A DNA stretch of 5,346 nt from an uncultured bacterium (GTDB lineage Bacteria > Patescibacteriota > Minisyncoccia > Phycocordibacterales > CAIZLB01). Of the stretch, positions 1-3,939 are shown in pieces (positions within the stretch are counted from its first letter, which is position 1; each line of letters starts with the position of its first letter). Made by a program: the position numbers and the translations under genes. The stretch spans positions 1-5,346 of the forward strand of contig CAJBHC010000068.1 in NCBI GenBank assembly GCA_903952785.1, in the 5' to 3' direction. Under the pieces are notes generated by a model. It ran no database searches and was not told the origin of the DNA. It saw nothing but the letters and a program-made list of their open reading frames with translations.

Positions 1-82
1 ACTTTGCTCGAACCTTATGTTCATAGGATGCTTTTTGATTTTTGTTTGCCATATATGGTTAGATTACTGGATAGTTACCCTT

Positions 83-114
83 TGTCACCCCAATCCATCC
101 AGAATGTCACCCCA
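83..114. repeat. 10-nt direct repeat, two copies 22 nt apart
   Basis: TGTCACCCCA occurs at 83-92 and 105-114. The start-to-start distance of 22 nt is about two helical turns, so both copies would face the same side of the DNA. The pair lies just upstream of the tRNA-Asn promoter at 135-163, and the short palindrome CCATATGG (112-119) overlaps the second copy. A related palindrome, CCATATATGG, is at 49-58. A protein-binding site is possible but unproven; a small chance duplication is the alternative. I see no gene in 1-134. Confidence 0.35.
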
Positions 115-134
115 TATGGTTAACTATACAACGG

Positions 135-163
135 TTTACAAAACATGAACCTTTTGATATGAT
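135..163 (+). promoter_or_regulatory. Promoter of tRNA-Asn (-35, 17-bp spacer, extended -10)
   Basis: TTTACA (135-140) matches the sigma-70 -35 consensus at 5 of 6 positions. A 17-bp spacer separates it from TATGAT (158-163), also 5 of 6, which is preceded by TG at 155-156 (extended -10). Transcription would start near 170, giving a leader of about 55 nt before the tRNA at 225. It is the only promoter in the window with both a good -35 and a good -10, as expected for a stable RNA gene. Confidence 0.7.
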
Positions 164-202
164 TCTTTGTATCAAGCAACGGGGCCTACTTGATACAAAG
201 AA
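163..202 (+). repeat. Perfect 14-bp inverted repeat in the tRNA-Asn promoter/leader
   Basis: TTCTTTGTATCAAG (163-176) is exactly complementary to CTTGATACAAAGAA (189-202), with a 12-nt loop at 177-188. The left arm begins at the last base of the -10 box and covers the predicted start near 170. As DNA it could therefore be an operator for a dimeric regulator. As RNA only the inner part (about 170-176 with 189-195) would be transcribed, forming a 5' hairpin on the pre-tRNA. Two competing pairings exist: TTGATA 154-159 with TATCAA 170-175, and GGCCT 183-187 with AGGCC 205-209. No T-tract follows, so it is not a terminator. Confidence 0.7.
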
Positions 203-224
203 GGAGGCCGGTCTTGAGAAACAT

Positions 225-296
225 TCCGCGGTAGCTCAGTGGTAGAGCAGTTCGCTGTTAACGAATTGGTCGTAGGTTCGAATCCTACCCGCGGAG
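225..296 (+). tRNA. tRNA-Asn (anticodon GTT)
   Basis: This folds as a complete 72-nt cloverleaf that decodes AAC/AAU. The acceptor stem is TCCGCGG (225-231) with CCGCGGA (289-295), and the discriminator is G296. The D stem is GCTC (234-237) with GAGC (245-248). The anticodon stem is 250-254 with 262-266, closed by one G-T pair, around the loop CTGTTAA (255-261) with anticodon GTT at 257-259. The variable loop has five nt (267-271). The T arm is GTAGG (272-276), loop TTCGAAT, CCTAC (284-288). The CCA tail is not encoded, since CAT follows the discriminator, so it must be added enzymatically. It has its own promoter upstream and a terminator 7 nt downstream. Its last bases are duplicated at 392-410. 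Confidence 0.97.
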
Positions 297-302
297 CATT
301 AG

Positions 303-340
303 AATAAAAATATGCCAGCTCGTCTGGCATATTTTTATTT
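303..340 (+). terminator. Intrinsic terminator of tRNA-Asn
   Basis: A perfect 16-bp stem joins AATAAAAATATGCCAG (303-318) to its exact complement at 324-339, with loop CTCGT. The descending arm carries TTTTTATTT and the ascending arm is A-rich, so the element could terminate on either strand. It starts 7 nt after the tRNA and should end its primary transcript. Confidence 0.85.
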
Positions 341-348
341 CTAACTGA

Positions 349-410
349 TCCGCAGATAAGGGCTCGAATTTCGAGCCCGAAGGGCGAGGGGCGAATCCTA
401 CCCGCGGAGC
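349..410 (+). other. tRNA-like remnant: partial duplicate of tRNA-Asn with an unrelated GC-rich hairpin
   Basis: The first seven bases TCCGCAG (349-355) can pair with CCGCGGA (402-408) at six of seven positions, mirroring the acceptor stem of tRNA-Asn. The 3' part (392-410) is identical to 279-297 of the tRNA. The T arm is decayed: a 7-nt loop GGCGAAT (390-396) is held by only three pairs (387-389 with 397-399). In place of the D and anticodon arms sits a strong 7-bp hairpin, GGGCTCG (360-366), loop AATTT, CGAGCCC (372-378), followed by GCCCGAAGGGC (375-385), which can form a competing hairpin. No anticodon arm or D arm is recognisable, so it is not a working tRNA. It could be a tRNA pseudogene, a scar of integration at the tRNA 3' end, or a structured RNA. 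It lies between two terminators. Confidence 0.6.
392..410 (+). repeat. 19-bp direct repeat of the tRNA-Asn 3' end (att-like)
   Basis: This copy is base-for-base identical to 279-297, which covers the T loop, the T-stem 3' strand, the acceptor 3' strand, the discriminator and one more base. The copies are 113 bp apart. A direct repeat of a tRNA 3' end is the classic footprint of tyrosine-recombinase integration, but only 94 bp lie between the copies and no integrase is present. If this is an att site, the element is lost or was never larger. Local duplication of the tRNA followed by decay is the alternative. Confidence 0.75.
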
Positions 411-420
411 CTCGTAAAAC

Positions 421-445
421 ATCCTTATTTTGTAAGGGTTTTTTT
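421..445 (+). terminator. Intrinsic terminator after the tRNA-like remnant
   Basis: ATCCTTA (421-427) pairs with TAAGGGT (433-439), seven pairs including one T-G, around loop TTTTG. A run of seven T (439-445) follows. It separates the tRNA region from the protein genes and suggests that the tRNA-like remnant is, or was, transcribed. Confidence 0.8.
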
Positions 446-472
446 GTTTACCTTATAGACGGTTTGAACCTG

Positions 473-481
473 TGATATAAT
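473..481 (+). promoter_or_regulatory. Extended -10 promoter for the 502/885 gene pair
   Basis: TGATATAAT combines an extended-10 TG (473-474) with a perfect TATAAT (476-481). The sequence at the -35 spacing (TTATAG, 453-458) is a poor match. Transcription would start near 488, giving a leader of about 13 nt if translation starts at 502, or 28 nt if it starts at the in-frame ATG at 517. Confidence 0.65.
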
Positions 482-501
482 TTCTATTATTAGCTTCAAT
501 T

Positions 502-882
502 ATGAATTTTATAATTATGAAAAATAAAGGAAAAGTTTTTGTAAACACTGTATTTTGGGGATTTATTCTTTGGTTTTTTGGTTATGTCTTAGGATTTGTA
601 TTTTTTGCATTTGTTCCAAAGGATTTGATTGGTTGGTATATTATGCCTATTGCCGTTGCTTTTACTCTTTGGGTTTTACTTAAGAAAATTAAGAGAGAAG
701 AGTTTATGTGTTATTTTGGATTGGGCCTCATCTGGACAATTATGGCAATAGTCTTGGATTATGTTTTCTTGGTCAAACTACTCAATGCAACAAACTACTA
801 TAAACTTGATGTCTACATTTATTATATTCTAACTTTTGTATTGCCTTTGATCATTGGATTGTATAGATTTAAAAAAAAATAG
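502..882 (+). CDS. Small four-helix integral membrane protein, unknown function
   Basis: I do not recognise the family with certainty. The 126-residue product is very hydrophobic, with four likely transmembrane segments at about residues 14-38, 44-60, 68-92 and 103-121. A basic loop KKIKREE sits between helices 2 and 3, and the C-terminus is basic (YRFKKK), so the loop and tail probably face the cytoplasm. No catalytic motif is visible. Two starts are possible: ATG 502, or ATG 517 giving MKNKGKVFVN, a more usual N-terminus for a membrane protein. Neither has a Shine-Dalgarno sequence, and 502 is closer to the predicted transcription start. The next gene begins 2 bp after the stop, so the pair is probably co-transcribed and may act together at the membrane. 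Confidence 0.75.
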   Translation: MNFIIMKNKGKVFVNTVFWGFILWFFGYVLGFVFFAFVPKDLIGWYIMPIAVAFTLWVLLKKIKREEFMCYFGLGLIWTIMAIVLDYVFLVKLLNATNYYKLDVYIYYILTFVLPLIIGLYRFKKK

Positions 883-884
883 AT

Positions 885-1328
885 ATGAAAAAAGCTGTAA
901 CAATCTTAACTATATTAGTTTTACTAATCTTAGGATTTGGAATATTTAAATTTAATTTTACCAATGATGATATTTATACTGAAGGTGGTAAAAAAGTTGA
1001 TGACATAAAAGAAGCCAAAGGCACAATTCTATCAGAAGCTGAAGCTCGTGTTATTGCTGAAAAATCTTGTGTTAAGGGAGGCGAAGTATTGGGTCGTGGC
1101 GTTTATAATGAAAACTCTAAAACTTGGTGGTATGATGCAAATTTAAATGCAACACATGAAGGATGTAATCCAGCTTGTGTAGTTAATGAAGAAACAAAAA
1201 CAGCTGAAATAAATTGGCGATGTACAGGGTTAAAGGAACAAGTTGCCTGCACGATGGATGCAAGACAATGCCTCGATGGTTCTTATGTTGGGCGCACTGG
1301 TCCTAAATGCGAATTTGTCTGCCCTTAA
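885..1328 (+). CDS. Membrane-anchored, Cys-rich extracytoplasmic protein, unknown function
   Basis: The 147-residue product starts with a short basic n-region (MKK) and one hydrophobic segment at about residues 4-21. No clear signal-peptidase site or lipobox follows, so it is probably an N-terminal anchor with the rest outside the cell. The soluble part has a helical stretch (SEAEARVIAEKSC, 50-62) and eight cysteines at 62, 94, 98, 113, 122, 129, 142 and 146, enough for four disulfides. The C-terminal tail QCLDGSYVGRTGPKCEFVCP resembles a short Cys motif I recall in many secreted Patescibacteria proteins, where Pro usually stands in place of Leu130; that recollection has not been checked. There is no Shine-Dalgarno sequence. 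Translation may couple to the membrane-protein gene ending 2 bp upstream, suggesting a shared envelope role. Confidence 0.8.
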   Translation: MKKAVTILTILVLLILGFGIFKFNFTNDDIYTEGGKKVDDIKEAKGTILSEAEARVIAEKSCVKGGEVLGRGVYNENSKTWWYDANLNATHEGCNPACVVNEETKTAEINWRCTGLKEQVACTMDARQCLDGSYVGRTGPKCEFVCP

Positions 1329-1340
1329 TTGTACTCATTT

Positions 1341-1371
1341 AACACCATGCCGTGTTCTGAGCTTTTAATTT
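1341..1371 (+). terminator. Weak candidate terminator after the Cys-rich protein gene
   Basis: AACAC (1341-1345) pairs with GTGTT (1352-1356) around loop CATGCC. An interrupted T-rich stretch (CTTTTAATTT, 1362-1371) begins several bases later. The short stem and offset T-tract make this a weak call, but it is the best hairpin between the stop codon at 1328 and the next promoter. Confidence 0.3.
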
Positions 1372-1420
1372 AATAGTCGAAGACAGCCTCGAACTTCCAC
1401 ATACCAATATTCATTAATTT

Positions 1421-1429
1421 TGATATAAT
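1421..1429 (+). promoter_or_regulatory. Extended -10 promoter, leaderless start of the SRPBCC gene
   Basis: TGATATAAT (TG at 1421-1422, TATAAT at 1424-1429) is identical to the element at 473-481. Transcription should start near 1436, only about 3 nt before the ATG at 1439, so the mRNA would be essentially leaderless. No -35 match is seen at 15-19 bp spacing. Confidence 0.65.
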
Positions 1430-1438
1430 TATTAAATC

Positions 1439-1885
1439 ATGAAAGACATTACACTTCACGCCGCATGGCTTATCAAGGCTCCCATAAATGAGGTGTTTAA
1501 TGTGATGACTGACTTTGAAAAATTTCCTGAGTATTTTCCAAAAGTTGCAAATTCTATACAGATTATAAAGCGCGAAGGAAATCATTTAGAAATGGATGCG
1601 GTAGCCAAATCATTTGGTCAAAATTTTCCAGTAAAAATGAAAACAGATATTCTTCCTGGGAGAGGATATGTCTCAGATAATGAAAGTCCTAGTTTTGGAA
1701 CTTCAGGACATGAGGAATTTCTGCTATCTGAAAATGCAGAAGGGACCATAATCAATTACACTTATCAAGTCTCAATTCACAAACGTTGGCTCCGTGTAGT
1801 TGCAAGGCCGCTCATTGGTTGGTTTTCTATGAAATTTTGGGAGAAGGCTGTTATAGATGAACTTAGGAAGAGGCTTGAGAGATAA
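1439..1885 (+). CDS. SRPBCC / START-like (polyketide cyclase-type) family protein
   Basis: The 148-residue product has the usual length and pattern of single-domain SRPBCC proteins, helix-grip folds that bind hydrophobic ligands in a deep pocket. The N-terminal strand and helix, with the family hallmark IKAPINEVFNVMTDFEKFPEYFP (12-34), are followed by alternating strands (about 38-55, 63-75, 90-113). A long C-terminal helix (about 127-148, FSMKFWEKAVIDELRKRLER) closes the pocket. There is no signal peptide or membrane segment, so it should be cytosolic. The subfamily also includes coenzyme Q-binding and lipid-trafficking proteins, and the sequence alone does not show the ligand. ATG 1439 is supported by the -10 box ending 9 nt upstream, and there is no Shine-Dalgarno sequence. 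The polymerase gene starts 69 bp downstream from its own promoter, so no functional link is implied. Confidence 0.85.
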   Translation: MKDITLHAAWLIKAPINEVFNVMTDFEKFPEYFPKVANSIQIIKREGNHLEMDAVAKSFGQNFPVKMKTDILPGRGYVSDNESPSFGTSGHEEFLLSENAEGTIINYTYQVSIHKRWLRVVARPLIGWFSMKFWEKAVIDELRKRLER

Positions 1886-1939
1886 AACCCTGAAGCACCC
1901 ATGTCTTTGTGTTGTGGATCATTCTTTAAACTCTGAACA

Positions 1940-1948
1940 TGCTAGAAT
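1940..1948 (+). promoter_or_regulatory. Extended -10 promoter, leaderless GTG start of the DNA polymerase gene
   Basis: TGCTAGAAT has TG at 1940-1941 and TAGAAT (5 of 6) at 1943-1948. The predicted transcription start, about 7 nt downstream, falls on or next to the GTG at 1955. The codon just before that GTG, in frame, is the stop TAG (1952-1954), so translation cannot start further upstream. No -35 is apparent. Confidence 0.6.
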
Positions 1949-1954
1949 AATTAG

Positions 1955-3274
1955 GTGAGTCCACCCAAAGAAACCAACAATAAAATAAACACCGCCAAAT
2001 CCAGCGATGGGACTATTGTTAAGGCTGGCCCAATCGTCAAAAGGGAAAAGGTTATCCTCCACATAGATGGAGACGCCTTTTTTGTTGGAGTGGAGATTGC
2101 CAAGAACCCTAAACTTCGTGGTCTTCCTGTTGTTACTGGAGAAGAGCGGGGAATTGTCTCCGCACTTTCATATGAAGCTAAGGCACTTGGAATAACTAGG
2201 GGAATGCCAATATTTAGAGTGAAGCGAGAATTTCCTAAGGTCAAAATTTTACCCGGAGACTACCATTCATATGTAGAATATTCTACTAAGATGTTTGATA
2301 TTGTCAGGAGATATGTTGACGATGTTGAAGAATACAGTATTGACGAATGTTTTGGAGAATTGACGGGGCTTGATAAACCGCTTGGCATGTCTTATAGGCA
2401 AATTGCGGAAAGAATTAAAAAAGAAGTTAATGAGGAGTTGGATTTATCTGTTTCCATTGGTCTTGCTCCAACAAAAGTTCTTGCAAAAGTTGCATCAAAT
2501 TGGGTAAAGCCAAATGGCTTGACGGTGATTGAAAGCGCGCTGGCGGTAGATTTCTTACAAAAAGTTCCCATTAAAAAAATCTGGGGTATCGGCCCAAGAA
2601 CCGCAGAGCTTTTGAATAGGAAGGATATAATGACAGCAAAAGATTTTTACGATAAAGACATTGCTTGGATTAAATTAATTCTTTCAAAACCATATGAGAC
2701 AATTTGGCAGGAGCTACATGGGATTTCTGTGATGGAAATAGATTCCGCTCCAAAGACGGTGTATTCATCGGTTCAAAAAACTCGCTCATTTCACCCATCG
2801 ACAAATGACAAAACTTTTCTATGGTCGCAACTTTCAAAGCATATTGAGGACTCTTGCAGGAAGGCGAGACATTTCAATTTGGTTCCAAGAAAGTTCTCAA
2901 TTTTTCTAAAGACCAAGGATTTTGAATTTGTAACAGCTTTAATTTTATTGCCCTCACCTTCAAACTCTCCTGAGATTTTGCTTCCTTTAGCTCACGCTCA
3001 TTTTGAAAATATTCACAAAAAGGGAGTGCTATATAGAACAACTGGGGTAACTCTTTTGGACTTAATGGCGGACTTTGTTCCGCAGGATGATTTGTTTGGA
3101 AGTAACGCTCAGGCGTCAAAGTTTGAAACGATACATAAGCAGATTGATTTATTGGAAGAGAAGTTTGGTAAAATTGTCATATACCTTGGATCAACTAAAA
3201 ATGCCATTGATCACAAGGCTCAAGATGGCGGGACAGACTCTGAGGATTTGGATAAGAATTTGTTGTTTTTGTGA
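1955..3274 (+). CDS. dinB: Y-family DNA polymerase, DinB/Pol IV type
   Basis: This is a translesion DNA polymerase that copies damaged templates with low fidelity. The palm carries HIDGDAFFVGVE (36-47): Asp38 is a metal ligand and Phe43 sits at the steric-gate position that excludes ribonucleotides. SIDE (128-131) supplies the other catalytic acids, Asp130 and Glu131. SIGLAPTKVLAKVASNWVKP (167-186) matches the family core. The thumb hairpin-helix is at KKIWGIGPRTAELL (207-220). The little-finger domain covers about 265-370, and QDDLF (377-381) fits the QxxLF beta-clamp-binding motif. The start must be GTG 1955, since a stop precedes it and no other start codon occurs before the catalytic core. 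This leaves a polar 30-residue N-terminal extension. A further 58 residues follow the clamp motif, as in UmuC-like proteins, and end in KNLLFL. No UmuD-like partner or LexA-type box was recognised. Confidence 0.93.
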   Translation: MSPPKETNNKINTAKSSDGTIVKAGPIVKREKVILHIDGDAFFVGVEIAKNPKLRGLPVVTGEERGIVSALSYEAKALGITRGMPIFRVKREFPKVKILPGDYHSYVEYSTKMFDIVRRYVDDVEEYSIDECFGELTGLDKPLGMSYRQIAERIKKEVNEELDLSVSIGLAPTKVLAKVASNWVKPNGLTVIESALAVDFLQKVPIKKIWGIGPRTAELLNRKDIMTAKDFYDKDIAWIKLILSKPYETIWQELHGISVMEIDSAPKTVYSSVQKTRSFHPSTNDKTFLWSQLSKHIEDSCRKARHFNLVPRKFSIFLKTKDFEFVTALILLPSPSNSPEILLPLAHAHFENIHKKGVLYRTTGVTLLDLMADFVPQDDLFGSNAQASKFETIHKQIDLLEEKFGKIVIYLGSTKNAIDHKAQDGGTDSEDLDKNLLFL

Positions 3275-3283
3275 TTCAGCAGA

Positions 3284-3328
3284 CGATTCAGCGGAATCGC
3301 CACGGGGCTCACCTACTGGGTGATTTTT
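3284..3328 (+). terminator. Two-hairpin 3' region after dinB, probable terminator
   Basis: Ten bases after the stop, CGATTC (3284-3289) pairs with GAATCG (3294-3299) around loop AGCG. A second stem, TCACC (3309-3313) with GGTGA (3319-3323), is followed directly by TTTTT (3324-3328). The second stem has only five pairs, so termination may be inefficient. GATTCAGC occurs twice (3273-3280 and 3285-3292), the first copy overlapping the dinB stop. Confidence 0.45.
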
Positions 3329-3379
3329 GGTTGTATTACTAGATTGTTTTTTTTGATTATATTGTTTAATATTAAACTA

Positions 3380-3706
3380 ATGACTAAGAACGTACTTTAT
3401 AATTCAATAATTGCTATTTGTTACTCCTTAATTCAGTTACCTTTATATCTTGCTGATTGGCCTGGACGTCAAAATCTTGGTGAAAATATATTTGTGAATC
3501 CATCAAATTCATTTTATGTGCAAATTACTCTTTTTATAATCCACATAGTTGTATTATTAATTGTAGTATCAAAAGATATTTTAAACGAAGACTATTCTAA
3601 AGCATGGAAAGATATTGTCATCATATGTATCGTTTCAATATTAGCTGTGGGTGCATTTTTACTATCTTATCTTTTAATCTTCTTAAATAGCCCATTTGAT
3701 GGCTAG
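3380..3706 (+). CDS. Small three-helix membrane protein, unknown function
   Basis: The family is not recognised. From ATG 3380 the product has 108 residues and three likely transmembrane segments at about 5-25, 45-64 and 78-102. A polar loop lies between helices 1 and 2 (DWPGRQNLGENIFVNPSN) and a charged one between 2 and 3 (SKDILNEDYSKAWKD). The reading frame opens earlier, at GTG 3320, but that codon lies inside the putative dinB terminator and adds only a hydrophobic stretch, so 3380 is preferred. There is no Shine-Dalgarno sequence; TATATT (3358-3363, 5 of 6) could be its -10. Like the gene at 502 it is more AT-rich than dinB or the hydrolase. It is probably a real but fast-evolving orphan gene. 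Confidence 0.55.
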   Translation: MTKNVLYNSIIAICYSLIQLPLYLADWPGRQNLGENIFVNPSNSFYVQITLFIIHIVVLLIVVSKDILNEDYSKAWKDIVIICIVSILAVGAFLLSYLLIFLNSPFDG

Positions 3707-3737
3707 AATTATGTACCTGTTAAATATTTGTATAGGT

Positions 3738-3767
3738 AGCAAATTTGGACAAGAATTTGCTGTTTCT
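3738..3767 (+). terminator. Candidate terminator after the three-helix membrane protein gene
   Basis: AGCAAATT (3738-3745) is perfectly complementary to AATTTGCT (3754-3761), with an 8-nt loop and a short T-rich tail (GTTTCT). The stem has only two G-C pairs and the T-tract is broken, so strength is uncertain. Confidence 0.45.
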
Positions 3768-3856
3768 GTGAGTCACGATCTATAGTCCCCAATCTTGCGG
3801 AATTTAATAGTCATGTTATCTTTTAATTACTACTTATCTGTAAGTTGGCACTATAC

Positions 3857-3897
3857 AACACACGCGCAAAGGTACAGTTGTGTGTTTTTATTTTATT
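3857..3897 (+). terminator. Candidate terminator before the GH18 gene
   Basis: AACACAC (3857-3863) pairs with GTGTGTT (3880-3886) around a 16-nt loop, followed by a T-rich run (TTTTTATTTTATT, 3885-3897). A competing pairing is ACAAC (3855-3859) with GTTGT (3877-3881). It lies 150 bp after the preceding stop, so it would act as a second terminator or end a short transcript from 3707-3856, where I see no gene. Confidence 0.5.
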
Positions 3898-3922
3898 AGA
3901 TAGAGCTACCACCCTGATTTTA

Positions 3923-3931
3923 TGATAGGAT
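3923..3931 (+). promoter_or_regulatory. Extended -10 promoter, leaderless start of the GH18 gene
   Basis: TGATAGGAT has TG at 3923-3924 and TAGGAT at 3926-3931. The predicted transcription start is near 3938, about 2 nt before the ATG at 3940. No -35 match is seen. The layout matches those at 1421 and 1940. Confidence 0.5.
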
Positions 3932-3939
3932 AATATTAT

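Noticed and set aside
13..43. Terminator of a gene upstream of the window (CCT-AT/AT-AGG hairpin then T-rich stretch)
   Set aside because: The stem has only five pairs with a bulge, and the T-tracts are interrupted. The sequence to the left is not visible, so it cannot be supported.
183..209. H-type pseudoknot between the loop of the 163-202 hairpin (GGCCT, 183-187) and AGGCC (205-209)
   Set aside because: With a 14-bp first stem, only 2 nt (203-204) would have to span the whole stem, which is not sterically reasonable. The pairing can exist only as an alternative to the long hairpin.
349..410. A second functional tRNA
   Set aside because: There is no D arm, no anticodon loop with a recognisable anticodon, and the T stem has only three of five pairs.
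1367..1378. 12-nt repeat AATTTAATAGTC shared with 3801-3812
   Set aside because: It is short, AT-rich, in two unrelated intergenic regions and not associated with further similarity; it is probably chance.
1370..1585. Minus-strand 71-residue reading frame
   Set aside because: It overlaps the 5' half of the SRPBCC gene on the other strand, has no recognisable domain, and is a shadow frame.
1951..2244. Minus-strand 97-residue reading frame
   Set aside because: It lies opposite the conserved catalytic N-terminus of the polymerase; its sequence has no domain and is explained by the coding strand.
2874..3119. Minus-strand 81-residue reading frame inside dinB
   Set aside because: It is antisense to the little-finger domain, with no promoter or family features.
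3075..3323. Plus-strand 82-residue reading frame overlapping the dinB 3' end
   Set aside because: It is out of frame with the polymerase tail, whose QDDLF motif and length are normal. There is no sign of frameshift and no recognisable domain.
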